A stretch of DNA of 64,000 nt from Azospirillum endophyticum (lineage in GTDB: Bacteria; Pseudomonadota; Alphaproteobacteria; Azospirillales; Azospirillaceae): positions 1 through 64,000 of the forward strand of contig NZ_JAENHM010000057.1 of assembly GCF_016595245.1 (NCBI RefSeq), written 5' to 3'. Shown one piece after another: positions 43,826 through 52,982 of the stretch. The notes under the pieces were generated by a model. That model saw nothing but the letters and a program-made list of their open reading frames with translations. It made no database searches and was not told the DNA's origin. A program made the position numbers and the translations under genes. Every line of letters starts with the position of its first letter. The first letter of the stretch is position 1.

Positions 43826-44853
43826 TGGCGGCCATACCGTCTGCGCGGGAGGTGGAGATCGCCGCCTTCCTGGACGCCAACGGATTGGCCGGCGCGGCGC
43901 GGGAGCCGCTGGCCGGCGACGCGTCCGCCCGGCGTTACGAGCGCCTCTGCAAAGCCGATGGAAGCACGCTGATCCTGGTCGACACGCCGGCCCCGGCCGA
44001 AGACCTCGGGCCGTTCATCGCCATCGGCGCCGAACTGGCGGCGATCGGGCTGTCGGTTCCCACCATCCTCGCGTCGGACGTGGAGCGGGGACTGGCGCTT
44101 CAGGAGGATTTCGGAAGCGAGACATTCTCCCGCCTGCTGGCGGACGGTGCCGATTCCTGGCCGCTCTACGGGATGGCGACCGACGCGCTGATCACCATCC
44201 ACCGCGGCTGGCCGGAGGGGGCGGCAAGGCGGCTGGCCCTGCCGGTCTACGATCCGGCGCTGTTCGTGGAGCAGACCCGGCTGTTCCTCGACGCCTATGT
44301 GCCGGCGGCGCTGGGGCGGTCCCTGAACGACGGGGATCGGTCCGATTTCGATACGGCTTGGCGGATGGTGCTGGAGCCGGTCTGCACCGGGGCGCCGTCG
44401 CTTCTGCTGCGCGACTATCATGTCGACAACCTGATGCGGCTGCCGCGGCCGGGGGTGAAGGCCGCCGGACTGATCGACTTCCAGAGCGCCGGCTGGGGGC
44501 CGCGGGCCTACGATCTGGTGTCGCTGCTGGAGGACGCGCGGCGCGACGTGGCGCCCGATCTGGCCGGGGCGATGGTCGCACGCTATCTCGCCGCCTTCCC
44601 CGAGACCGATGCCGCCGCCTTCCGCCGCGCCATGGCGGTGCTGGGGGCGGTCCGCCACGCGCGGATCGTCGCCATCTTCGTCCGCCTGGCGCTGAGCCAG
44701 GGACGGCGGTCCTACCTCGTCCATCTGCCGCGGGTCTGGCGCCTGCTGGAAGCGCAGCTGGCGAAGCCGGAACTGGCGCCGGTCGCCGGCTGGTTCGACC
44801 GCCACCTGCCACCCGCCGCCCGTGCCGCCTTCGTCGTTCCGGAGACGCCCTGA
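43825..44853 (+). CDS. amgK: Phosphotransferase, AmgK-like sugar kinase
   Basis: A 342-residue member of the aminoglycoside-phosphotransferase fold. The catalytic loop LRDYHVDNL (about residues 195-203) with the Asp and Asn, and the metal-binding IDFQSAG motif (about 218-224), are present. With the adjacent MurU-like gene this is the AmgK/MurU pair that phosphorylates and activates recycled MurNAc/GlcNAc to UDP-MurNAc, bypassing de novo synthesis and conferring some fosfomycin resistance in other bacteria. The start is set as ATG at 43825, overlapping the tsaE stop; GTG at 43822 is also possible. The specific substrate is inferred from context. Confidence 0.85.
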   Translation: MAAIPSAREVEIAAFLDANGLAGAAREPLAGDASARRYERLCKADGSTLILVDTPAPAEDLGPFIAIGAELAAIGLSVPTILASDVERGLALQEDFGSETFSRLLADGADSWPLYGMATDALITIHRGWPEGAARRLALPVYDPALFVEQTRLFLDAYVPAALGRSLNDGDRSDFDTAWRMVLEPVCTGAPSLLLRDYHVDNLMRLPRPGVKAAGLIDFQSAGWGPRAYDLVSLLEDARRDVAPDLAGAMVARYLAAFPETDAAAFRRAMAVLGAVRHARIVAIFVRLALSQGRRSYLVHLPRVWRLLEAQLAKPELAPVAGWFDRHLPPAARAAFVVPETP

Positions 44854-44854
44854 G

Positions 44855-45595
44855 ATGACCGTGACCATTCCAGAAACTGCGATGGTGTTGGCCGCCGGCC
44901 AGGGCCTGCGCATGCGCCCGCTGACCAACGATCGGCCGAAGCCGCTGATCCCGGTGCTGGGTAAGCCGATGCTGGACCATGCGCTCGACCGGCTGGCCGA
45001 GGCCGGCGTCGGCCGGGCGGTGGTCAACAGCCATTATCTGGGCGCGATGATCGGCGAGCATCTGCAGGAGCGGACGGCGCCGGCCATCACCCTGTCGCCG
45101 GAGGACACGCTGCTGGAGACCGGCGGCGGGGTGAAGAAGGCGCTGCCCCATCTCGGCACCGCGCCGGTCTACACCGTGAACGCCGACATCTTCTGGCTGG
45201 ACGGGCCGGTGCCGGCCCTGCGCCGTCTGGCATCGCACTGGAACCCGGCGGAGATGGACGCGCTGCTCCTGCTGATGGCGACGACCAAGTCGGTCGGCTA
45301 TGACGGGCCCGGCGACTATCACATGGACCCGCTGGGCGGCCTGACCCGCCGGGCCGAGCGCGAACTGGCGCCCTTCGTCTATGCCGGGGTGCAGATCGTC
45401 AAGCCGGAGCTGTTCGCGGCCGGCACGCCCGACGGCGCCTTCTCCACCAACCTGATCTGGGACCGCGCGCAGGCGGCGGGACGGCTGTTCGGCCTCGCCC
45501 ATGACGGGCTGTGGTTCCACATCGGCACGCCGGCCGGGCTTCGGGAGGCGGAGGATCTGCTGTCCATCGGCGGCGTGCGGGCGGTGGCGCATTGA
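44855..45595 (+). CDS. murU: MurU-like nucleotidyltransferase (MurNAc-1-P uridylyltransferase)
   Basis: A 246-residue nucleotidyltransferase. The signature MVLAAGQGLRMRPLTNDRPK (about residues 9-28) followed by PLIPVLGKPMLDHAL is the sugar-1-phosphate uridylyl-/guanylyltransferase site. The aspartate in NADIFW (about 109-114) binds metal. The context directly after AmgK, with one base between genes, supports MurU rather than mannose-1-phosphate guanylyltransferase. The start at 44855 is the first ATG after the amgK stop. It ends 36 bases before a family A repeat. Confidence 0.85.
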   Translation: MTVTIPETAMVLAAGQGLRMRPLTNDRPKPLIPVLGKPMLDHALDRLAEAGVGRAVVNSHYLGAMIGEHLQERTAPAITLSPEDTLLETGGGVKKALPHLGTAPVYTVNADIFWLDGPVPALRRLASHWNPAEMDALLLLMATTKSVGYDGPGDYHMDPLGGLTRRAERELAPFVYAGVQIVKPELFAAGTPDGAFSTNLIWDRAQAAGRLFGLAHDGLWFHIGTPAGLREAEDLLSIGGVRAVAH

Positions 45596-45630
45596 GGGCC
45601 GGGCCGAGCTATACTGGACGAGACGTTTCG

Positions 45631-45762
45631 CCCCCACCTTAATCCTCCCCCGCTGGGCGGGGGAGGAAACTACCGCCACTCTCCCGCCCAAGCACTTTCC
45701 CCCTCCCCCGCGATCGGATCGGCCTTCCGCCGACCGAGGGCGGGGGAGGGTTGGGGTGGGGG
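45631..45762. repeat. GC-rich palindromic repeat, family A, copy 2
   Basis: Left arm CCCCCACCTTAATCCTCCCC and CGCTGGGCGGGGGAGG as in copy 1. The right arm is interrupted: after CCCTCCCCCGC comes a roughly 28-base insert with the near hairpin CGGATCGGC ... GCCGACCG, then GGCGGGGGAGGG resumes. It lies between murU and addB. Confidence 0.8.
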
Positions 45763-45783
45763 CAAGCGATACACGGACCTTCC

Positions 45784-48762
45784 ATGTTTCCCGACAGCTC
45801 CACTCTCCCCAAAGTCTACAGCATCCCCGCAGGCGCGCCCTTCGTCGACATGCTGGCGGCGGGGATCATGGAACGGGTCGGCGGCGACCCGATGGCGCTG
45901 GCCGGGGTCACCGTCCTGCTGCCGACACGGCGCGCCTGCCGGTCGTTGCAGGCGGCCTTCCTGCGGCGGTCGGGCGGGCAGCCGACGCTGCTGCCGCGGA
46001 TGGCGCCGCTGGGCGAGCTGGATGCCGGCGACCTCAGCCTGACCGAGGAGGAGCTGCCCGACCTCCCGCTCGACCTGCCGGAGGCGATCTCGCCGCTGAA
46101 CCGGCAGATGACGCTGGCCCGGCTGATCCTGGGGGCCGAGGGGCTGTCGGCGACGACGGCGCAGGCGGTGCGGCTGGGCGCCGATTTGGGCCGGCTGATC
46201 GATGCGGTGTGGATCGAACGCGCCGGATTCGAGAAGCTCGAGTCGCTGGTGCCGGAGGATTATGCCGAGCACTGGCAGGTCACGCTGAAATTCCTGCGCA
46301 TCATCACCGAGGTCTGGCCGGCCATCCTCGAGTCGGGCGGCGAGACCGACCCGGCCAAGCGCCGCAACCTGGCGCTGGAGACGCAGGCGGCGCTGTGGCA
46401 GGCGGCCCCGCCGCCGGGCATGGTGATCGCCGCCGGCTCGACCGGCTCCATCGTCGCGACGACGGAACTGCTGTCGGTCATCGCCCGGCTGCCGCTGGGG
46501 GCGGTGGTGCTGCCCGGCCTCGACACCGGTGCCGACGACGTGATCTGGGACGCCATCGCCGGGGATGAGTCCCATCCGCAGCATGGCCTGTCGCAGCTGA
46601 TCGACCGGCTGGGCGTCACCCGCGCCGAGGTCCGGCCCTGGAGCGACGCGACGGAGCCGCGCGGCGCCCGCGCCCGTCTGATCGCCGAGGCGATGCGCCC
46701 GGCGGCGACCACCGAGGGCTGGCGCGAATTGTCGGGGGTGGAGGCGGCGGCGCTGGACGGGCTGACCCGCATCGACGCCGCCACCTCGGAAGAGGAGGCG
46801 CAGGTCATCGCCCTGCTGATGCGCCATGCGCTGGAAACGCCGAACAAGACCGCGGCCCTCATCACTCCCGACCGCAACCTCGGCCGCCGGGTCGCCATGG
46901 CGCTGGCGCGCTGGGGCATCCTGGTCAACGATTCGGGCGGCCAGCCGCTCGCCCACACCGCGGTCGGCACCTATCTGCGGCTGACGGCGGAGCTGGTGGC
47001 GAGCCGCGTCCATCCGCTGGCCCTGCTGGCGCTGGCCAAGCATCCGATGGCGGCGGGCGGCCGCGGCTCGGCGGATTTCCGCGCCGCCGCCCGCGCGCTG
47101 GAGCGGGTGGTGCTGCGCGGCCCCCGCCCGGCGGAAGGGTTCGACGGCGTGCTGGCGGCGCTGGAGCAGGCCGACCGCTTCGACCATGAGGAGCAGCAGG
47201 AATTCCTGCGCGGCTGGCTGGTCGATCTCGGCCAGCGCGCCGCGCCCTTCCTGGAGGCGCTGACCAGCGAGACGCCGCTGGCCGATCTCGTGCGCGCCCA
47301 TGTCGCCTTCTGCGAGTCGCTCGCCGCCGACGATGCGCTGACCGGGGCGGAGCGGCTGTGGCGGCAGGACGACGGCGAGGAGGCGGCGCGCTTCGTCCAC
47401 GACCTGCTCGACGCGGCCGAGGGTTTCCCGGCGATCCCGGCCAAGGACTACCCGGCGCTGCTCGACGCGCTGATGAGCGCGCGGGCGGTGCGTCCCCGCT
47501 ACGGCCTGCATCCGCGCCTGTTCATCCTGGGTCCGATGGAGGCCCGCCTCCAGCATCTCGACCTGACCATCCTCGGCGGGCTGAACGAGGGGACCTGGCC
47601 GCCGGCGGCCGCCGCCGATCCCTGGATGTCGCGGCCGATGCGGCGCGATTTCGGCCTGCCCAGCCCGGAACGGCTGGTCGGCATGTCGGCCCACGACTTC
47701 GCCCATGCCTGCGGCGCGCCGGAGGTGGTGCTGACCCGAGCCGCGCGGGTGGAGGGCACGCCGACCGTGCCGTCGCGCTGGCTGCTGCGGCTGGAAACCG
47801 TGCTGAGGGCGCTGGATCTGGACGGCGTGATCGAAGCGCGCGGGGCCTGCTGGCTCGGCTGGGCACGCGGGCTGGACGAGCCCGAGCGGGTACAGCCGGT
47901 GGCGGCGCCGGAGCCGCGTCCGCCGCTGTCCGCCCGGCCGCGCAAGCTGTCGGTGACGGAGATCGAGACCTGGATGCGCGATCCCTACGCCATCTACGCC
48001 CGGCACGCCTTGCGGCTGCGGGCGCTCGACCCCATCGCCGCCGATCCGGGGGCGTCGGACCGCGGTCAGATCATCCACGACACGCTCGACGCCTTCGTCC
48101 GCGAGCATCCCGCCCTGCTGCCCCACGACGCGCTCGACCGGCTGATCGCGCTGGGGCGGGAGCGCTTCGGACCGCTGCTGCGCAGCCATCCCGACGTCTG
48201 GGCCTTCTGGTGGGCGCGTTTCGAGCGGGTGGCCGGCTGGTTCGTCGACCTGGAGCGCGAGCGCCGCCCCCGCCTGCGCCCGCTGGGAACGGAAGTGCCG
48301 GGCCGGCTGGAGCTGTCCGGCCCCGGCGGACCCTTCGCCCTGACCGCCAAGGCCGACCGCATCGACCGCGGCCCCGACGGGCTGGTGGTGATCGACTACA
48401 AGACCGGCACCCCGCCGAGCCCGCGCGAGATCGAGCTCGGCTTCGCCCCGCAGTTGCCGCTGGAGGCCGCGATTGCGGCGGCCGGCGGGTTCAGCGGCAT
48501 CGACAAGGGCGAGGTGGCCGAGCTGACCTTCTGGCGCCTGTCCGGCGGCGACCCGGCCGGCGAGGAGAAGCCGGTGAAGGGCGACCCGGCGGCGTTGGGC
48601 GAGCAGGCGCGGGCCGGGCTGGAGGCGCTGATCGCACGGTTCGACGACCCGGCGACGCCCTACCGTTCGCGTCCACGCCCGGCGATGGCGCCGCGCTACA
48701 CCGACTATGCGCATTTGGCCCGCGTCCAGGAATGGTCGTCGGGCGGCGGGGAGGGGGAGTGA
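45784..48762 (+). CDS. addB: Double-strand break repair protein AddB
   Basis: A 992-residue subunit of the AddAB helicase-nuclease that resects double-strand breaks for RecA. The N-terminal region has a helicase-like block beginning VTVLLPTRRACRSLQAAFLR without an intact Walker A lysine, as in alphaproteobacterial AddB. The C-terminal PD-(D/E)XK nuclease motif is in GLVVIDYKTGTPP (about residues 862-874). Four scattered cysteines do not form the iron-sulphur cluster pattern of Bacillus AddB. The start at 45784 gives a plausible N-terminus; a family A repeat lies upstream. It precedes addA with a repeat-filled 157-base gap. Confidence 0.93.
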   Translation: MFPDSSTLPKVYSIPAGAPFVDMLAAGIMERVGGDPMALAGVTVLLPTRRACRSLQAAFLRRSGGQPTLLPRMAPLGELDAGDLSLTEEELPDLPLDLPEAISPLNRQMTLARLILGAEGLSATTAQAVRLGADLGRLIDAVWIERAGFEKLESLVPEDYAEHWQVTLKFLRIITEVWPAILESGGETDPAKRRNLALETQAALWQAAPPPGMVIAAGSTGSIVATTELLSVIARLPLGAVVLPGLDTGADDVIWDAIAGDESHPQHGLSQLIDRLGVTRAEVRPWSDATEPRGARARLIAEAMRPAATTEGWRELSGVEAAALDGLTRIDAATSEEEAQVIALLMRHALETPNKTAALITPDRNLGRRVAMALARWGILVNDSGGQPLAHTAVGTYLRLTAELVASRVHPLALLALAKHPMAAGGRGSADFRAAARALERVVLRGPRPAEGFDGVLAALEQADRFDHEEQQEFLRGWLVDLGQRAAPFLEALTSETPLADLVRAHVAFCESLAADDALTGAERLWRQDDGEEAARFVHDLLDAAEGFPAIPAKDYPALLDALMSARAVRPRYGLHPRLFILGPMEARLQHLDLTILGGLNEGTWPPAAAADPWMSRPMRRDFGLPSPERLVGMSAHDFAHACGAPEVVLTRAARVEGTPTVPSRWLLRLETVLRALDLDGVIEARGACWLGWARGLDEPERVQPVAAPEPRPPLSARPRKLSVTEIETWMRDPYAIYARHALRLRALDPIAADPGASDRGQIIHDTLDAFVREHPALLPHDALDRLIALGRERFGPLLRSHPDVWAFWWARFERVAGWFVDLERERRPRLRPLGTEVPGRLELSGPGGPFALTAKADRIDRGPDGLVVIDYKTGTPPSPREIELGFAPQLPLEAAIAAAGGFSGIDKGEVAELTFWRLSGGDPAGEEKPVKGDPAALGEQARAGLEALIARFDDPATPYRSRPRPAMAPRYTDYAHLARVQEWSSGGGEGE

Positions 48763-48784
48763 TGGGGAGTGGTGTCGGCGTGAT

Positions 48785-48900
48785 TCCCCCTCTCCCCCCC
48801 GGGGAGAGGGTCGGGGTGAGGGGGGCGCATTGCGTGCCTGCCCCAAAGGTCCTGCGGTGCATCCCCCTCACCCTAACCCTCTCCCCGGGGGGGAGAGGGG
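48785..48900. repeat. GC-rich palindromic repeat, family B-like, copy 3
   Basis: Arms of CCCCCTCTCCCCCCCGGGGAG with GGGTCGGGGTGAGGGG facing CCCCTCACCCTAACCCTCTC and CCCCGGGGGGGAGAGGGG. The arms are shorter and more diverged than copies 1 and 2, but the alternation of hairpin arm and GTGAGGGG/CCCCTCAC is the same. It occupies most of the addB-addA gap and may lower addA expression or separate the transcripts. Confidence 0.75.
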
Positions 48901-48919
48901 ATCTGTGGAAGCATCGCCC

Positions 48920-51900
48920 ATGACCATGACCGACCTGTCCCCCCGTACCTTGCCGCTCGACCCCAACGTGGCGCAGCGGCGGGCGTCCGATCCGACGGCG
49001 TCGGTCTGGGTCGGCGCCTCGGCCGGGTCCGGCAAGACCAAGGTGCTGACCGACCGGGTGCTGCGGCTGATGCTGTCGGGCACGCCGCCGGCGCGCATCC
49101 TCTGCCTGACCTTCACCAAGGCCGCCGCGGCGGAGATGGCGATCCGCATCAACCGGACGCTCGGCCTGTGGGCCACCCTGCCCGACGAGGCGCTGGAGGA
49201 CCGGCTGGCCGACCTCTGCGGCGAGCGGCCGTCGATGGAAGCCCGGCTGAACGCGCGGCGCTTGTTCGCCCAGGTGGTGGACTGCCCCGGCGGCATGAAG
49301 ATCCAGACCATCCACGCCTTCTGCCAGTCGCTGCTGCGCCGCTTCCCGCTGGAAGCCGAGCTGGCGCCGCATTTCGACGTGATGGACGACCGCACCGCCG
49401 ACGGGCTGCTGACCGAGGCGCGCGACGCCGTGCTGCATGCCGGCCGGACCGAGCCGGACAGCCCGCTCGGCCGCGCCATGGGCCGGCTGACCGGTGACCT
49501 GAATCCGGAGGATTTCGCCGGGCTGCTGGCCGAACTGGCGAGCCAGCGCGGGCAGGTGGAAAAGCTGTTCGAGCGTTTCCACGGGCTGGACGGGCTGATC
49601 GACGCCATCCACGGCACGCTGCAGGTTCCGGCCGGCGTGACCGAGGAGTCGATCCTCACCCACGCCTGCCACGACGACCAGTGCGACCCGCCGGCCCTGC
49701 GCGAGGCCTGCCGGGCGCTGTCGGGCGGCAGCGCCGGCGACCAGGAACGCGGCATCGCCATCCAGCATTGGCTCGACGCCGCCGACCGCCGGGTCCGTGC
49801 CTTCGAAGCCTACAAGCGCCTGTTCCTGACCGCCGAGGGCAGTCCGCGCAAGACGCTGATGACCAAGAAGCCGGCCACCGCCTACCCGCAGGCTCTGCTC
49901 TCCCTGCAGAAGGAGGCGGAGCGGCTGGTGGAGATTTCGGACCGGGTGAAGGCCGCCGGCGTCGCCGCCTCGACCACCGCCCTGCTGACCCTGGCGCAGG
50001 CGATGCTGGACGCCTATCGCGACCGCAAGGCGGCGCGCGCCTTGCTGGACTACGACGACCTGATCCTGGCGGCCAACCGGCTGCTGAGCGGCGACGGCAA
50101 GGCGCCGCGGGTGCCCTGGGTGCTGTACAAGCTGGACGGCGGCCTGGACCATATCCTGATCGACGAGGCGCAGGACACCAACCCCGACCAGTGGGCCATC
50201 GTCGCGGCGCTGGCCGGCGAGTTCTTCGCCGAACTGGAGGCCGCCGCCCCGGACGGCAAGATCCGCACCGTCTTCGCGGTGGGCGACGAGAAGCAATCGA
50301 TCTTCAGCTTCCAGCGCGCCGATCCCGCCGAGTTCGCCCGCATGCGCCGGCATTTCCAGGACAAGGCGGAGTCGGCCGAGCGGCTGTGGGCGGGGGTCGA
50401 CCTCGACATCTCCTTCCGCTCGACAGCGGCGGTGCTGGAGACGGTGGACGCCGTCTTCACGCTGGACCGCGCCCGCGACGGCGTGGCGTCCGACGCCAAC
50501 CCGGTCATCCGCCACCGCGCCTTCCGCCGTGGGCAGGCCGGTCTGGTCGAGCTGTGGCCGCCGGTGAAGCCGGCCGAAGCCGTCGAGACGCCGGCCTGGG
50601 CGCCGCCGGTGGCGCGCGAATCCGCCGATTCGCCGTCGGCCCGCCTCGCCGCGGTCATCGCGGCGACGGTGCATCGCTGGATCGACGGCGGCGAGAGGCT
50701 GGAGGCCAAGGGCCGGCCGGTGCAGCCCGGCGACGTCATGGTGCTGGTCCGCCGCCGCACCGCCTTCGTCACCGAACTGGTCCGCGCGCTGAAGGACCGC
50801 GGCGTGCCGGTGGCCGGCGTCGACCGCATGGTGCTGACCGAACAGCTCGCCGTCATGGATCTGGTGGCGCTGTCCGACTTCCTGTTGCTGCCCGACGACG
50901 ACCTGACGCTCGCCACCGTGCTGAAGGGGCCGCTGGTCGGGCTGGACGAGGAGGCGCTGTTCCGCGTCGCCCATGGCCGGCGCGGCACGCTGTGGCGCTC
51001 GCTGGTGGCGCTGGCCGAGACGGAGGCGGAGTTCCGCCCGGCCCGGCGCTATCTCGGCGACCTGCTGGCGCGCACCGACTTCTCCGCCCCCTACGAGCTG
51101 TTCGCCGGGCTGTTGAACCGGCCCTGCCCGGCCGACGGCCGCTCGGGGCGCCGGGCGATCCTGAAGCGGCTCGGCCCCGACGCCCAGGATCCGCTGGAGG
51201 AGTTCCTCGCCGTCTGCCTCGCCTTCGAGAAGACCGAGCCGCCGTCCCTGCAGAATTTCCTGGCCTGGCTGGCGGCCAGCGACGCCGAGATCAAGCGCGA
51301 GCTGGAGCAGGGCGGCGGCACCGTGCGGATCATGACCGTCCACGGCTCCAAGGGCTTGCAGGCGCCGATCGTCTTCCTGCCCGACACGCTGGGCAGCCCG
51401 ACCCAGAGCCCGCCGATCCTATGGCCGGACGACGACTGCCCGGTGCCGCTGTTCGCCGCCCGGCGGTCGCAGGAGGACGGGCTGTGCGCCGAGGCGCGGG
51501 CGCGGGCCAACCGGCGGCGCGACCAGGAATACCGCCGGCTGCTCTATGTCGCGCTGACGCGGGCGGAGGACCGGCTCTACATCTGCGGCCACCAGGGCAA
51601 GCGCGAGCCGTCCGACGACTGCTGGTACCGGCTGGTCGAGGAGGCGATGCGCGACAACGGCGTGCAGCACCCCTTCGACTTCACCGGCCTCTGCCCCGAC
51701 GGCTGGGCCGGAGAGGGCTGGCGGCTGGTCGGCGCCCAGACCGCCGTGGTGCCGCGCCATGTCGAGACGGAGGAGAGCACCGCCGCCGAGCCGCCGCCGC
51801 CGTGGATCGGCGAACCGGCACCGGGCGAGCCGGAGCCGTCGCGGCCGCTGACCCCGTCGCGGCCGGACGGCGAGGAGCCGGCGGTGCGCTCGCCGTTGGG

Positions 51901-52441
51901 CAACGACGACGGCCAGCGCTTCCGCCGCGGCCTGCTGGTCCACCGGCTGCTGCAGACCCTGCCCAATCTCGCCGAGGCGGCGCGGGACGCCGCCTGCCGC
52001 CGCTTCCTGGCGCGGCCGGCGCACAAGCTGACGCCGGACCAGCAGGACGCCATCGCGCGGGAGACGCTGGCGGTGCTGAGCCATGCGGAGTTCGCGCATC
52101 TGTTCGGCCCCGGCTCGCGGGCGGAGGTGCCGCTGGTCGGCGTGGTGGCGCTCGGCGACGGCAGCCGGGCCCTGGCCGGCCGCATCGACCGTCTGGCGCT
52201 GACCGGGGATACGGTGTGGATCGTCGATTACAAGACCAACCGGCCGCCGCCGCGGGATCTGGAAGACGTGCCAATGGTTTACCGGCGCCAGATGGCGGCC
52301 TACCGCGAGGCGTTGCGAGCGGTCTATCCGGGGCGGCGGGTGCGGTGCGTGCTGCTGTGGACCGACGGTCCCTACACCATGGAGCTGCCGCCCTCGGTGA
52401 TGGACGCGGCGGCGGCCGGACTGGTCCCGCGGGCGGGGTGA
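48920..52441 (+). CDS. addA: Double-strand break repair helicase AddA
   Basis: A 1173-residue UvrD-type helicase and nuclease. Walker A is GASAGSGKTKVLTDRVLRL (about residues 32-50), motif Ia FTKAAAAEM follows, Walker B/II is LIDEAQDTNPDQW (about 415-427), and GDEKQSIFSFQRA is motif III. The C-terminal nuclease domain has VWIVDYKTNRPP. The frame continues upstream without a stop, but the ATG at 48920, 19 bases after the repeat, gives the family-typical start. Confidence 0.94.
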   Translation: MTMTDLSPRTLPLDPNVAQRRASDPTASVWVGASAGSGKTKVLTDRVLRLMLSGTPPARILCLTFTKAAAAEMAIRINRTLGLWATLPDEALEDRLADLCGERPSMEARLNARRLFAQVVDCPGGMKIQTIHAFCQSLLRRFPLEAELAPHFDVMDDRTADGLLTEARDAVLHAGRTEPDSPLGRAMGRLTGDLNPEDFAGLLAELASQRGQVEKLFERFHGLDGLIDAIHGTLQVPAGVTEESILTHACHDDQCDPPALREACRALSGGSAGDQERGIAIQHWLDAADRRVRAFEAYKRLFLTAEGSPRKTLMTKKPATAYPQALLSLQKEAERLVEISDRVKAAGVAASTTALLTLAQAMLDAYRDRKAARALLDYDDLILAANRLLSGDGKAPRVPWVLYKLDGGLDHILIDEAQDTNPDQWAIVAALAGEFFAELEAAAPDGKIRTVFAVGDEKQSIFSFQRADPAEFARMRRHFQDKAESAERLWAGVDLDISFRSTAAVLETVDAVFTLDRARDGVASDANPVIRHRAFRRGQAGLVELWPPVKPAEAVETPAWAPPVARESADSPSARLAAVIAATVHRWIDGGERLEAKGRPVQPGDVMVLVRRRTAFVTELVRALKDRGVPVAGVDRMVLTEQLAVMDLVALSDFLLLPDDDLTLATVLKGPLVGLDEEALFRVAHGRRGTLWRSLVALAETEAEFRPARRYLGDLLARTDFSAPYELFAGLLNRPCPADGRSGRRAILKRLGPDAQDPLEEFLAVCLAFEKTEPPSLQNFLAWLAASDAEIKRELEQGGGTVRIMTVHGSKGLQAPIVFLPDTLGSPTQSPPILWPDDDCPVPLFAARRSQEDGLCAEARARANRRRDQEYRRLLYVALTRAEDRLYICGHQGKREPSDDCWYRLVEEAMRDNGVQHPFDFTGLCPDGWAGEGWRLVGAQTAVVPRHVETEESTAAEPPPPWIGEPAPGEPEPSRPLTPSRPDGEEPAVRSPLGNDDGQRFRRGLLVHRLLQTLPNLAEAARDAACRRFLARPAHKLTPDQQDAIARETLAVLSHAEFAHLFGPGSRAEVPLVGVVALGDGSRALAGRIDRLALTGDTVWIVDYKTNRPPPRDLEDVPMVYRRQMAAYREALRAVYPGRRVRCVLLWTDGPYTMELPPSVMDAAAAGLVPRAG

Positions 52442-52590
52442 AGAGCGGCCGGCGGGTCCCCCGAAAGATGGGGTGACTTGACCGGCCGGGCGCCTCCGCC
52501 CTACATTTTGCTCAATTCCACTGACGGGGCGATGCCCGCCGGGCTTTCACAACCGGTCCGCGGCGCTTCCGACTCAAGGCAAGAGGTCAC

Positions 52591-52914
52591 ATGAGCACCA
52601 CCATCAAGGTTACCGACGACAGTTTCGAGCAGGACGTCCTGAAGGCCAGCGGCCCGGTCCTGGTCGATTTCTGGGCGGAATGGTGCGGCCCCTGCAAGAT
52701 GATCGCCCCGGCGCTCGACGAGCTGGCCGGCGAGTATGAAGGCAAGGTCACCGTCGCCAAGCTGAACATCGACGAGAACCCGGGCACCCCCGGAAAGTAC
52801 GGCGTGCGCGGCATCCCGACCCTGATGCTGTTCAAGGACGGCAGCGTCGCCGCCACCAAGATCGGCGCCCTGCCCAAGGGTGCGCTGTTCCAGTGGGTCG
52901 ACTCGGCGCTGTAA
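52591..52914 (+). CDS. trxA: Thioredoxin
   Basis: A 107-residue thioredoxin with the WCGPC active site at about residues 31-35, the cis-proline in GIPTLMLF near residue 73, and typical length. It is the last gene of the tsaE-to-trxA run, 149 bases after addA, and is followed by a strong terminator. Confidence 0.97.
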   Translation: MSTTIKVTDDSFEQDVLKASGPVLVDFWAEWCGPCKMIAPALDELAGEYEGKVTVAKLNIDENPGTPGKYGVRGIPTLMLFKDGSVAATKIGALPKGALFQWVDSAL

Positions 52915-52945
52915 GCCGGCACCTGGGCAGAGTTCAGGTAAGGAG

Positions 52946-52982
52946 AAGCCCCGCCCGCGGTCACCGCGGCGGGGCTTTTTCA
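52946..52982. terminator. Bidirectional terminator after trxA
   Basis: An AAGCCCCGCC/GGCGGGGCTT stem with an inner GCGGT/ACCGC stem and five T residues on the plus strand. It ends at the stop of the convergent hydrolase gene, so it probably serves both. Confidence 0.85.
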
